From positions 1 through 53,359 of the forward strand of contig JAJZCB010000013.1 in assembly GCA_021846285.1 (NCBI GenBank): a stretch of DNA of 53,359 nucleotides, given 5' to 3'. This stretch comes from Bacillota bacterium. GTDB taxonomy: Bacteria; Bacillota; Bacilli; Alicyclobacillales; SLC66. Under the pieces are notes generated by a model. That model was given only the letters and a program-made list of their open reading frames with translations. It was not told the origin of the DNA and did not search any database. The position numbers and the translations under genes were made by a program. How positions within the stretch are numbered: position 1 is the stretch's first letter; each line of letters starts with the position of its first letter. Below are positions 26,698 through 35,375 of this stretch, piece by piece.

Positions 26698-27585
26698 ATG
26701 GATTCTCTGCTCGAAGACTTTATGTACTATAGTGCCGTAGAGCGTGGCCTGTCTGCGAACACTCTTGAGTCGTACAGACGGGATCTGATCGCCTATCTGG
26801 ATTTTCTGGAGACACGGGGCGTCCGCCATGTGGCAGATACAGATCGTTCTTCCATAGTGCTTTTTGTGCAGCACCTGAAAAAAACCGGGCGCGCTACTTC
26901 CACTGTTGCGCGCCACATGGCCAGCATCCGGGCGTTTTATGGCTTTCTGGCACAGGAACGCAAAATTTCGTTTGATCCATCGCGTGACGTCGAAGTTCCC
27001 AAAATGGAACGGCGTCTGCCGCACTTTCTTTCGGGAGAGGATGTCGAACGTCTGCTCCTTGCCCCGGACAGCGCAACCCCCATTGGCTTGCGTGATCGGG
27101 CCATGCTGGAATTGTTGTACGCAACCGGCCTTCGGGTTTCTGAACTGATATCGCTCAATGAATCGGACGTCAATTTTGCCGCATCGTTTATACGGGCGTT
27201 TGGCAAAGGGTCAAAGGAACGGATCATTCCCTTTGGCGAGATGGCCCGCCGGGCCATGACGGACTATTTGCAACGCGCTCGCCGCCAGATGATTCGCAGT
27301 CCGATCGAAGAGGCGCTGTTTGTCAATCACCTTGGTGAACGCATGAGCCGTCAGGGATTTTGGAAAGTCATCAAGAAGCACGCGCGCACCGCGGGCATTA
27401 CGCAGCCTCTTACACCTCATACGCTGCGCCACTCTTTTGCAACGCATTTGCTGGACAACGGGGCAGATTTGCGATCGGTGCAGGAGATGCTCGGGCACGC
27501 CGACATCTCGACCACACAGATCTACACCCACGTCAGCCGCAAACGGCTGCAAGACGTATATAGAGACAGCCATCCGCGCGCGTAG
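26698..27585 (+). CDS. xerD: Tyrosine recombinase XerD
   Basis: The 295-residue protein has an N-terminal SAM-like core-binding domain and a catalytic domain with the full set of residues: R146 (TGLRVSE), K170, H241 and R244 (HTLRHSFATHLL), H267 (GHADI) and nucleophile Y276 (IYTH). XerC/XerD resolve chromosome dimers at dif. The ATG at 26698 follows AAAGGAG, and a longer in-frame opening is not needed. It precedes deoB by 25 bases, as in Bacillus. Confidence 0.95.
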   Translation: MDSLLEDFMYYSAVERGLSANTLESYRRDLIAYLDFLETRGVRHVADTDRSSIVLFVQHLKKTGRATSTVARHMASIRAFYGFLAQERKISFDPSRDVEVPKMERRLPHFLSGEDVERLLLAPDSATPIGLRDRAMLELLYATGLRVSELISLNESDVNFAASFIRAFGKGSKERIIPFGEMARRAMTDYLQRARRQMIRSPIEEALFVNHLGERMSRQGFWKVIKKHARTAGITQPLTPHTLRHSFATHLLDNGADLRSVQEMLGHADISTTQIYTHVSRKRLQDVYRDSHPRA

Positions 27586-27610
27586 AGCGCATTGTTGAGG
27601 TGAATCGGAT

Positions 27611-28786
27611 ATGAATAAGCGCGCCATCGTGATTGTGCTGGATTCTGTCGGTATCGGACCAGCGCCGGACGCTGCCGAATACGGCGATGATCGGGCCAAT
27701 ACCTTGTCGAACGTGGCGAGGGCCATGGGAGGACTGCACATTCCTCACCTGGCAAGCCTCGGTGTGGGACGTATTTGTCCGATCGAAGGCGTGCCAACGG
27801 ACGCGGTGCAGGGTGGTTACGGACTCATGGTTCCACAGTCAGCCGGCAAAGACACGACCAATGGCCATATGGAATTTGTCGGTGTGACCTTACGGGAACC
27901 GTTGCCCACGTATCCCCACGGGTTTCCGCGCGAGGTCATGGAAGCGTTTGAACGCGCCATTGGCAGGAAAACAATCGGCAACCGCCCCGCCAGCGGCACT
28001 GAAATCATCGAAGAACTTGGAGAGCGGCACAGGGAGACTGGTTGGCCTATCGTCTACACGTCGGCCGACAGCGTGTTTCAGATTGCCGCGCACGAAGAGG
28101 TCATTGCCGTCTCTGAGCTATACGCCATGTGTGAAGCGGCGAGGGCCATTCTGACGGGACCGCACGCGGTAGGTCGGGTGATAGCCAGGCCCTTCACGGG
28201 AACACAGGGGCACTTTACGCGGACCGCGCACAGGCGGGATTATTCACGCGACTTTGGCCCAACTCTGCTCACTACACTGACAGAACGGGGGATCCATGTC
28301 ACAGGAATCGGAAAAATACAGGATATATACGGTGGGCGGGGGATTAGCCAGGGCATTCACACGGCAAACAATGAAGAGGGAGTCACCGAAACAGTGCGTG
28401 CGATACAACACGTCTCCGGTCCTGCATTGATTTTTACGAACCTGGTGGATTTTGATATGTTGTATGGCCACAGGAACGATCCCAGCGGGTTTGGGCGTGC
28501 GATCGAGGCATTTGACAGACGGCTGCCCGAAGTCATCGCCTCCCTGCAGGACGGAGATCTGTTGCTGATCACGGCTGATCACGGCTGCGACCCGACGACG
28601 CCATCCACAGATCACAGTCGCGAGTGCGTACCCATACTCTGCTATCATCCGCGACTTCAGGGCGCCGTGAATCTAGGCGAACGTTCGACATTTGCCGATC
28701 TGGGCGCGACCGTTGCCGAGTATTTTGACGTGCCGTGGTCGATGGGTGACAGTTTTTATGGAATGTTAGCGGGGGATTCGCCATGA
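27611..28786 (+). CDS. deoB: Phosphopentomutase
   Basis: The 391-residue protein is an alkaline-phosphatase-superfamily phosphopentomutase: D11 in VIVLDSVGIG, the phosphorylated threonine in GKDTTNGH (about T82), and C-terminal metal ligands in TADHGCDPTTPSTDHSRE. It interconverts ribose 1- and 5-phosphates (and the deoxy forms) in nucleoside salvage. In Bacillus it is followed by pupG, which is absent here; dacF comes next. Confidence 0.95.
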   Translation: MNKRAIVIVLDSVGIGPAPDAAEYGDDRANTLSNVARAMGGLHIPHLASLGVGRICPIEGVPTDAVQGGYGLMVPQSAGKDTTNGHMEFVGVTLREPLPTYPHGFPREVMEAFERAIGRKTIGNRPASGTEIIEELGERHRETGWPIVYTSADSVFQIAAHEEVIAVSELYAMCEAARAILTGPHAVGRVIARPFTGTQGHFTRTAHRRDYSRDFGPTLLTTLTERGIHVTGIGKIQDIYGGRGISQGIHTANNEEGVTETVRAIQHVSGPALIFTNLVDFDMLYGHRNDPSGFGRAIEAFDRRLPEVIASLQDGDLLLITADHGCDPTTPSTDHSRECVPILCYHPRLQGAVNLGERSTFADLGATVAEYFDVPWSMGDSFYGMLAGDSP

Positions 28787-28872
28787 CACCGTCGCACTCA
28801 TCCCATACATAGGCGTCATCCTCCCGGCGCAAACTACTCTTCATTGAGACAGGCTTTTTCAATGAGGAGGAG

Positions 28873-30075
28873 ATGTCGTTGTGGAAGTATAGTCTACGCG
28901 ATCTGTGCAAACAGTTGTCTCTGTGCGTGGTTTTGCTGTTTCCCGTGAGCAGTGTCGGCGCCGTGGCCGCCGCCAGGACGGAGAACCCAGTTCTTGCTGC
29001 GCACGCCAAGTCAGCCGTGTTGATGGATGCGACTACGGGAACCGTGCTGTTTGAAAAAAACGAGCATGAACGGCTGCCAATCGCCAGTGTGACCAAGATT
29101 GCCACCATGCTGATTGTGTTTGAGGCGATTGACCGTGGTCAGGTTCGGTTGACAGACTCGATTCGGACATCCGACTACGCGGCCAGCATGGGCGGCTCGC
29201 AAATCTATTTGCAGTCCGGGGAACAAATGACTCTGCGCGATATGCTAAAGGGTATCGCGATGAGTTCCGCCAATGACGCGGCCGTTGCCGTCGCTGAGCA
29301 TGTGGCGGGCTCTGAGGCCAATTTCGTACAGCTCATGAATGTCAAGAGCCGCGCTCTCGGACTCCGCGACACCCACTTTTCCAACACAAATGGTCTTCCC
29401 AACGCCCATCACTATTCATCGGCTTACGACGTCGCCATACTGTCACGTTCCTTGCTAGAACATCATGGCGTCACTCAGTTTACAGGCGCCTACAGCGATC
29501 ACCTGCGTCAAAACAGCGGCAAGCCGTTCTGGCTGGTCAACACCAACAAATTGGTGCGGTTCTTCCGGGGAATGGACGGGATCAAAACGGGGTACACCGC
29601 AGAGGCCAAGTTTTGCCTCGCGGCATCAGCTAAACGCGCCCACTTTCGGGTGATCGCAGTGGTTCTTGGTGAGCCGACGGCTCCTACACGCAATGCTGAG
29701 GTCACTGAAATGATGAACTACGCATTTAGTCATTACGACATTAAACCTGTCTATCAGAGGGGCCAGACCGTGACGCTGGCGCCGGTCATGCGGGGACAAC
29801 TGCAGGCAGTTGCCGTAAGTGCGACCCGCCCGGTCGGTCTCCTGGTCAACAAGATGGATCAGTCAGTCACGGGAAGAGTTGTGAATGATTTGCGACCGCT
29901 GGTGGCGCCTGTGAAAAAGGGCCAGTTCGCAGGAGTTGTCAAAATTGTCGATGGGGATAAGGTGCTGTTGTCGGTGCCGATGATTGTCACTGCGAACATT
30001 GGAAAGGCGTCGATGCTGGAAATGCTTGGTCGTTCACTGCGCAGTGAGTTTTTGTTCGGTGTGGGCGCCCGTTAG
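28873..30075 (+). CDS. dacF: D-alanyl-D-alanine carboxypeptidase DacF
   Basis: The 400-residue penicillin-binding protein has a hydrophobic signal peptide (residues 14-33) and the three active-site motifs: S72-V-T-K75, S132-A-N134 and K238-T-G240. It is a low-molecular-weight carboxypeptidase. Its position before spoIIA is that of Bacillus dacF, which is made in the forespore and acts on spore peptidoglycan. The AGGAGG is only two bases from ATG 28873; a TTG two codons later (28879) has better spacing and may be the true start. A TCATTG/CAATGA hairpin just before it could modulate translation. Confidence 0.9.
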   Translation: MSLWKYSLRDLCKQLSLCVVLLFPVSSVGAVAAARTENPVLAAHAKSAVLMDATTGTVLFEKNEHERLPIASVTKIATMLIVFEAIDRGQVRLTDSIRTSDYAASMGGSQIYLQSGEQMTLRDMLKGIAMSSANDAAVAVAEHVAGSEANFVQLMNVKSRALGLRDTHFSNTNGLPNAHHYSSAYDVAILSRSLLEHHGVTQFTGAYSDHLRQNSGKPFWLVNTNKLVRFFRGMDGIKTGYTAEAKFCLAASAKRAHFRVIAVVLGEPTAPTRNAEVTEMMNYAFSHYDIKPVYQRGQTVTLAPVMRGQLQAVAVSATRPVGLLVNKMDQSVTGRVVNDLRPLVAPVKKGQFAGVVKIVDGDKVLLSVPMIVTANIGKASMLEMLGRSLRSEFLFGVGAR

Positions 30076-30126
30076 GCAGTTGAGCCGTCTTCAGCGCCTT
30101 TGGGAAGACCTCTCTGCACAGCATGG

Positions 30127-31440
30127 TCACGCCAGTACGTGAGCCGTCCATCGCTGCTGTTCGATTTTTGCTCTGAGGTCGCCAATGCGGGAGTAGCTTG
30201 CAATCGCCTGTTCGCTGTTGCCAAGCAATTCGTAAAGGGGCGCCAACTGTTCTAAAACCACCTGTGCAGTCGCAGTCATACCCTTTGGCAGCAGGATGGA
30301 GAGCGCCCTCTCGAAGACGGGGATCGCCTGCTCTGGCTGTTCGAGAGCGGTCTGGATAAGGCCCATCACCCGCAATACCTCCGCGTGTTCAATCGAATCA
30401 GGAACGGCGATGGCGAGTGCCCGCTCCAGGCTCCGTGAAGCGTCTTCCGGGCGATTGGCGAGGAGTTCGCATGTAGCGCGTTCAGTCCACGCGTTGGCAG
30501 TGGCGCTGTTTCTGCCCTGTGCGTAGTACTCGACAATGATTCCGGGAAGGAGGGCGAGCGCGCTCTCATGATCCCCGACTTCGCGCAGGACAATGGCGTA
30601 ATTCATTTTGGCGTCGATATGTTGGGCATCCATTCCCAATGTCCGATACATATTGACAGCGTCCATGGAAAAGGCCAGAGCCTGTTCCCTGTCGCCGGAC
30701 GCCACATGCAACACCGCCAATATATGGCATATCTCTGCGAGTTCGGTCCTGTGGGATGTGTGTTTTAGTTCTCTGTACGCTTCGGTGGCATAGGTCAGCG
30801 CCGCAGAAATGTTGCCGAGTCGATAAGAGCAGATGATGATGTTCTTCCTGATGACATAGAGCGCGGTCGCCGGAGGGGCGTTCAGGGCGGAAGCGAAACT
30901 GAGCGCTTGCTTGAAGCAGTACAGAGCAAGGGATATGCGCCCCTGTCCTACATGCAGTTCACCCTGTCGACTCATGCAATTGGCTCCCAACTGGCAGTCA
31001 TTTGTGACAAACGCATGGCTCTCTACGAGTGAGTAGAGGTGCGCGGCGTCGTCCAATCGACCCATCAATTCCTTCGCGCGGGCTAATTCCAGATTGAGTT
31101 CCATCTCCGGCACATAGGCGACTGGAACACTGCGCAACTCCTCAAGCATGTCAGCAGCGGGTTCTCCGGAACCGGTTTGCAGCAGTTCTCGCGCCTCCTT
31201 CAACTTTTGCATCTGGAGGCTTCGGTTTACGACCTCACTCATCAGTTCATCGGGATTCACCCCGAGTTGAGCGGCCAGAAGAGTGATCACACGACGAGAC
31301 GGCGCCACCCGGTCTGATTCAATCTGACTGATCAAGCCTGCGGTGATTTCACCTTTCGTGAGTTCCCCCTGCGTCAGGCCCTTGGCCACCCGTAACGACC
31401 TGATTTTCGCACCCAGTGTAAGCGCCTTTTCGTTGCTCAT
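30127..31440 (-). CDS. HTH (Xre) regulator with TPR repeats
   Basis: This roughly 437-residue minus-strand protein has an N-terminal helix-turn-helix (KIRSLRVAKGLTQGEL, then LISQIESDRVAPS) followed by a long array of TPR-like helical pairs, for example around ALYCFKQALSF and EQAIPVFERALS. This layout resembles RNPP-type peptide-binding regulators (PlcR, Rap/NprR-like) and other TPR regulators. No adjacent pheromone gene is obvious. The ATG at 31440 has AAAGGGG upstream at a good distance. It splits dacF from spoIIAA, which are adjacent in Bacillus, and faces the opposite way. Confidence 0.8.
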   Translation of the reverse strand: MSNEKALTLGAKIRSLRVAKGLTQGELTKGEITAGLISQIESDRVAPSRRVITLLAAQLGVNPDELMSEVVNRSLQMQKLKEARELLQTGSGEPAADMLEELRSVPVAYVPEMELNLELARAKELMGRLDDAAHLYSLVESHAFVTNDCQLGANCMSRQGELHVGQGRISLALYCFKQALSFASALNAPPATALYVIRKNIIICSYRLGNISAALTYATEAYRELKHTSHRTELAEICHILAVLHVASGDREQALAFSMDAVNMYRTLGMDAQHIDAKMNYAIVLREVGDHESALALLPGIIVEYYAQGRNSATANAWTERATCELLANRPEDASRSLERALAIAVPDSIEHAEVLRVMGLIQTALEQPEQAIPVFERALSILLPKGMTATAQVVLEQLAPLYELLGNSEQAIASYSRIGDLRAKIEQQRWTAHVLA

Positions 31441-31635
31441 CTTCATTCCCCTTTCATTATGTATCACTATATCACATTCATTCGTAATGAAGGACATTTT
31501 TCCTGCCTGTCGAAAATGCGAATAAAACCACTAGTTTTGTCGTCGGGCAGGAAGTCTTGCATGACAAGGCGAAGCATAAACCAGGCAGCAAGATCGCCGT
31601 ATTATTGCGCCAACAAGGGAGGAGTACGTCGGCCA

Positions 31636-31992
31636 ATGAGAGTGCAAGTGGAAAGACGTCACCATGGATCCATACTCATGGCGTCGCTCACGGGGGAATT
31701 GGATCATCACGCCGCGGAAGCTGTACGCACGACACTGGATCGGGAACTTCAGGGCAGACGCAACGTCCGTTTGATCCTTGATCTGAGCGGAGTTACCTTC
31801 ATGGACAGTTCAGGTCTCGGGGTTATACTCGGCCGTTACAAAAAGGTCCAGGACACTGGCGGCGAAATGGTAATTGCGGGGGTTTCCCGTGCGATTGACC
31901 GCCTGCTTGAAATGTCTGGGTTGCACAAAATCGTTCGGATGTATCCGAACTGCGAAACTGCAGTTGTCGCGTTAAAGGAGGTCGCCAAATGA
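31636..31992 (+). CDS. spoIIAA: Anti-sigma F factor antagonist SpoIIAA
   Basis: The 118-residue STAS-domain protein has the phosphorylated serine in FMDSSGLG at residue 58, the same position as in Bacillus subtilis. Unphosphorylated SpoIIAA binds SpoIIAB and frees sigma F in the forespore; SpoIIE dephosphorylates it. The ATG at 31636 lies about 12 bases after GGGAGGAG. The stop overlaps the spoIIAB start by four bases. Confidence 0.95.
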   Translation: MRVQVERRHHGSILMASLTGELDHHAAEAVRTTLDRELQGRRNVRLILDLSGVTFMDSSGLGVILGRYKKVQDTGGEMVIAGVSRAIDRLLEMSGLHKIVRMYPNCETAVVALKEVAK

Positions 31993-32441
31993 ATCCAGCC
32001 AATGAGATGTCCATAAGTTTCTCGGCGCTTTCTGAAAATGAAGCGTTTGCGAGAGTGGCGGTTGCGGCGTTTGTCCTGCCACTGAATCCAACGATGGAGG
32101 AACTGACAGAGGTCAAAACCATCGTCTCAGAAGCGGTGACGAACTCCATTATTCACGGGTACAAGGAGCGGGATGGGATTATCTATTTGCAATGCAAAAT
32201 TCTAGGTGATAGAATGGAACTTGTCATCGAGGACCATGGCGTTGGAATCGAGGATGTTGATGTGGTCAGGCAACAGCTCTATACATCTCGTCCAGATTTG
32301 GAGCGGTCCGGTATGGGATTTACCATCATGGAATCGTTTGTCGACGAGCTCGAAGTGGACAGCGCGATCAGCCGCGGAACTCGACTGCGCTTTGTCAAAT
32401 ACATTCGAACTCCGCAAAGCGCTGCTCACTATGAGGTGTAA
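31989..32441 (+). CDS. spoIIAB: Anti-sigma F factor / kinase SpoIIAB
   Basis: This is a 150-residue GHKL-type serine kinase and anti-sigma factor. The N box is seen in VSEAVTNSIIHGY, and the G1 and G2 motifs in IEDHGVGIEDV and LERSGMGFTIM. It holds sigma F inactive and phosphorylates SpoIIAA with ATP. Tight four-base overlap with spoIIAA and a three-base gap to sigF keep the partners in step, as in Bacillus. Confidence 0.95.
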   Translation: MNPANEMSISFSALSENEAFARVAVAAFVLPLNPTMEELTEVKTIVSEAVTNSIIHGYKERDGIIYLQCKILGDRMELVIEDHGVGIEDVDVVRQQLYTSRPDLERSGMGFTIMESFVDELEVDSAISRGTRLRFVKYIRTPQSAAHYEV

Positions 32442-32444
32442 GAT

Positions 32445-33209
32445 ATGGAGCATGGAGTGGCACGAGAGTACCCAAAATTGACAGACGAACGCGTTCGCGC
32501 CCTGATCCAGGACTCCCAGAATGGCGATGAGGCGGCGCGCGACGAACTTGTCATCAGCAATCAGCGGCTTGTGTGGGCTGTGGTGCAACGCTTTCTAGGT
32601 CGTGGTTACGAACCCGACGATCTCTTTCAGATTGGCTGCATTGGTCTTATGAAGGCGATCGACAAGTTTGATCTACTGTATGAAGTGAAATTCTCCACCT
32701 ATGCAGTTCCGATGATCATCGGGGAGATCCAGCGCTTTCTTCGTGATGACAGTACGGTAAAAGTAAGTCGCTCGCTTAAGGAACTGGCACGGCACATAAG
32801 GCGCAAACGCGATGATTTGGCCAAGGAACTGGGTCGTCAACCGCAGATTAACGAAGTGGCTGAGGCGCTTGGCGTTGCGCCGGCTGAAGTCGTTCTGGCG
32901 CAAGAGGCCATGCGTGTACCTGCGTCGATTCACGAGACGGTGTTTGAAAATGACGGTGATCCCATTTATCTGATGGATCAAATCGCGGACACTGAACAGG
33001 ATAAGTGGTTTGATAAGCTCGCTTTGCACGATGCCTTGTCGCGCCTCCCGGAACGGGAGCGGCTGATTGTTTACATGCGATTTTTCAAAGATAAGACACA
33101 ATCCGAGGTGGCTGAAATGCTGCACATATCGCAGGTGCAGGTATCGCGCCTGGAGAAACGCATCTTGCAACACATCCGCGAAACCCTGCTCATGGATGGC
33201 TCTGTATAA
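32445..33209 (+). CDS. sigF: Forespore-specific sigma factor F
   Basis: The 254-residue sigma-70-family protein has region 2 (DDLFQIGCIGLMKAIDKFD, FSTYAVPMIIGEIQRFLRDD), region 3 and a region 4 helix-turn-helix (TQSEVAEMLHISQVQVSRLEKR). It directs early forespore genes, including dacF, spoIIA and many spore genes. GAGGTGTAAGAT precedes the ATG and overlaps the spoIIAB stop. Confidence 0.96.
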   Translation: MEHGVAREYPKLTDERVRALIQDSQNGDEAARDELVISNQRLVWAVVQRFLGRGYEPDDLFQIGCIGLMKAIDKFDLLYEVKFSTYAVPMIIGEIQRFLRDDSTVKVSRSLKELARHIRRKRDDLAKELGRQPQINEVAEALGVAPAEVVLAQEAMRVPASIHETVFENDGDPIYLMDQIADTEQDKWFDKLALHDALSRLPERERLIVYMRFFKDKTQSEVAEMLHISQVQVSRLEKRILQHIRETLLMDGSV

Positions 33210-33236
33210 TTCAAAGGCGAGCGTCTCATAATCCCA

Positions 33237-33288
33237 CCCCATTTGGAAACCCTATGGTTGCACCACACCACGGGGTTAGGAGATGGGG
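33237..33288 (+). promoter_or_regulatory. Leader hairpin enclosing the spoVAC ribosome binding site
   Basis: CCCCAT (33237-33242) pairs with ATGGGG (33283-33288), and AACCC (33248-33252) with GGGTT (33273-33277). The AGGAG of spoVAC (33278-33282) lies in the internal loop between the two helices. This could tune spoVAC translation or act as a weak processing or termination signal after sigF. Function is inferred from the pairing only. Confidence 0.35.
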
Positions 33289-33290
33289 TT

Positions 33291-33749
33291 TTGAGCGTTA
33301 AGATGGGCGTTGATCAAAAACGCTATCAAGTGTTTCTAAAGGGGCGACAGCCAGTACGGCCATGGTTCAGAAACTCGGTACGCGCATTTTTCACTGGGGG
33401 CGCCACGTGTCTTTTGGGACAGGGAATTCAGGAGTTGATCGTACATTATTACCATTTTAGCGAAAAGGAAGCAGGGAATCCTACCGTAGCCATCCTGATC
33501 ATGCTGTCAGCGTTGCTGACTGGTTTGGGTGTATACGACAAGTTTGGACAGTGGGCGGGTGCGGGGTCAGCCGTTCCTGTCACGGGGTTTGCCAATTCTA
33601 TCGCTTCAGCCGCCCTTGAGCATAAGACGGAAGGGTACGTCGCGGGTGTCGGAAGCAACATGTTTAAAGTGGCTGGGCCTGTGATCGTGTATGGTGTGGT
33701 TGCAGCGTTTGCCGTTGGCCTGGTTCGGTATCTGCTGACACATGACTGA
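33291..33749 (+). CDS. spoVAC: Stage V sporulation protein AC
   Basis: The protein is about 152 residues from a TTG at 33291, which is eight bases after AGGAG; this matches the usual length of about 150. It is a membrane protein with conserved GNPTVAILI, LLTGLGVYDKFGQWAGAGSAVPVTGFANS and GVGSNMFKVAGPVI segments. SpoVAC is a membrane channel subunit for dipicolinic acid uptake into, and release from, the spore. spoVAA and spoVAB, which precede it in Bacillus, are absent. Confidence 0.93.
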   Translation: MSVKMGVDQKRYQVFLKGRQPVRPWFRNSVRAFFTGGATCLLGQGIQELIVHYYHFSEKEAGNPTVAILIMLSALLTGLGVYDKFGQWAGAGSAVPVTGFANSIASAALEHKTEGYVAGVGSNMFKVAGPVIVYGVVAAFAVGLVRYLLTHD

Positions 33750-33799
33750 CGCTGAAGCAGGGTGCTGAAGAATGCTCCATCAAAAAGGGGGCCTCGATC

Positions 33800-34810
33800 A
33801 TGCTGACAGGCAAGCAAACGTGGTCCTTTGTTTCGGGTCCGCGGATACTTGGCACCGGTACTGTTGTGGGCAGCAAGGAGGGGCGCGGACCCCTCGGTGA
33901 CCGTTTTGATCTGGTCCATGACGATCCCTATGTGGGACAAGATTCCTGGGAAAAGGCAGAATGCAAGATGCTCGAACAGGCGCAGGAGAAGGCTGTGTTC
34001 AAAGCGGGCCTATCCATGGAAGCCATCGATGTGGCGATTGCCGGCGATCTCCTGGCTCAGATTACAAGCGCTAACTTTGCCGCTCGGACGGCTGGGCGGC
34101 CGATGTTGGGCATATTCAGCGCTTGCGCCACGAGTATGCAGGCAGTCGCTCTGGCCGCCGCGCTGGTGGAAGCGAAGGCAGCGCGCTACGCGCTGGCGGC
34201 GACCAGCAGTCACAACAGTTCTGCGGAGCGAATATTCCGGTTTCCAACAGAATATGGGGCGCAAAAACCGCCAACGGCGCACTGTACTGTCACCGGAGCT
34301 GGCGCGGCGGTTGTCGGAGCGGGTATAACTGGGGTGCGTGTGAGTTCTGCAACGATTGGAAAAGTGATCGATTTGGGCGTCCAGAGTCCGTGGGAAATGG
34401 GTGCGGCCATGGCGCCCGCCGCAGTCGACACGATTGTCCAGCACCTGAAAGACACTGGTCGTTCTGTTGATGACTATGACTTGATTGTCACGGGCGACCT
34501 GGCGCGGGTTGGCCATCCGATTGCCCGTGAACTGTTGGGGCGGCAAGGTCATGATGTACAGGATCGCTTTCAGGACTGTGGGATTCTCATGTATGACGAA
34601 CATCAGCCAGAGGTGTTTAGCGGTGGCAGCGGACCAGCCTGTTGCGCCTGTGTGACGTTTGCCCACCTGCTCCGACAACTGGAGGAAGGTGAGTACAGAC
34701 GCATTCTGGTGGTGGCGACAGGCGCCCTGCTTTCAACGGTGACCGCGCAGCAGAATGAAACGATTCCCTGTGTCGCGCACGCCGTTTGCTTTGAGGCGGG
34801 AACGTCGTGA
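33800..34810 (+). CDS. spoVAD: Stage V sporulation protein AD
   Basis: The 336-residue protein has a thiolase-like fold and binds dipicolinic acid in the SpoVA complex. Recognisable segments are KQTWSFVSGPRILG, VGQDSWEKAE, SACATSMQA, TSSHNSSAERIFRFPTEYG and VTGDLARVG. AAAAAGGGGG precedes the ATG at 33800. It is needed for loading the spore core with calcium dipicolinate. Confidence 0.95.
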   Translation: MLTGKQTWSFVSGPRILGTGTVVGSKEGRGPLGDRFDLVHDDPYVGQDSWEKAECKMLEQAQEKAVFKAGLSMEAIDVAIAGDLLAQITSANFAARTAGRPMLGIFSACATSMQAVALAAALVEAKAARYALAATSSHNSSAERIFRFPTEYGAQKPPTAHCTVTGAGAAVVGAGITGVRVSSATIGKVIDLGVQSPWEMGAAMAPAAVDTIVQHLKDTGRSVDDYDLIVTGDLARVGHPIARELLGRQGHDVQDRFQDCGILMYDEHQPEVFSGGSGPACCACVTFAHLLRQLEEGEYRRILVVATGALLSTVTAQQNETIPCVAHAVCFEAGTS

Positions 34811-34895
34811 GACGATGCGGTCGCCTGTTCGCGGGCGGAGTTGGCAGAGTGGCGTATACTTGAAAGCCCTATAACGCGAGGTGACAGGATACACA

Positions 34896-35258
34896 ATGAC
34901 TGGGATTTGGCTGTTTGTCTCCGCATTTGTTGTGGGCGGGTTGATCTGCGTGGTAGGGCAGTTGTTGATGGACCTCACAAAATTCACGCCTGCCCATGTT
35001 ATGACCGCCCTTGTTGTGGCGGGCGCTGTTTTGGATGGCTTGGGATGGTATGATCCGCTGATCAAGTTTGCGGGCGCGGGAGCTACGGTGCCCATCACGT
35101 CCTTTGGAAACGCGCTGGTGCATGGCGCTCTTGCGGAGACCAAACAATACGGCGTCCTTGGACTGATAACCGGAATCTTCGAAGTGACAAGCGCCGGCAT
35201 ATCGGCTGCCATCATCTTCGGCTTTCTCGCCGCTCTATTTTTTCGAGCCAGGGGGTGA
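34896..35258 (+). CDS. spoVAE: Stage V sporulation protein AE (AEb type)
   Basis: The 120-residue membrane protein has four predicted helices and the conserved FVVGGLICVVGQLL, DGLGWYDPLIKFAGAGATVPITSFGNALVHGA pattern, related to SpoVAC. It completes the membrane part of the dipicolinate channel. The ATG at 34896 is chosen over an in-frame GTG at 34881 that overlaps the GAGGTG. The spoVAEa and spoVAF genes do not follow; lysA does. Confidence 0.92.
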   Translation: MTGIWLFVSAFVVGGLICVVGQLLMDLTKFTPAHVMTALVVAGAVLDGLGWYDPLIKFAGAGATVPITSFGNALVHGALAETKQYGVLGLITGIFEVTSAGISAAIIFGFLAALFFRARG

Positions 35259-35288
35259 GGACGGTGACGAAATCAGCAACAGACTATG

Positions 35289-35366
35289 CAGCCGGTTGCT
35301 CCGACCAGGGAAGGGTGTTATCATCCTAACAACCATTGCTGGGATGATAGATCGGACCGGAGGCTG
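35289..35366 (+). promoter_or_regulatory. Nested leader hairpin before lysA
   Basis: Three nested helices can form: CAGCC (35289-35293) with GGCTG (35362-35366), TCCGA (35300-35304) with TCGGA (35352-35356), and TATCATCC (35319-35326) with GGATGATA (35342-35349). The lysA ribosome binding site CCGGAGG (35357-35363) sits between and partly within the 3' arms, so the fold could hide it. It does not look like the lysine (L-box) riboswitch. Confidence 0.4.
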
Positions 35367-35375
35367 TGCAAGAGG

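Noticed and set aside
35259-35375. Lysine (L-box) riboswitch upstream of lysA
   Set aside because: Too short and lacking the conserved core; only simple nested hairpins are present.
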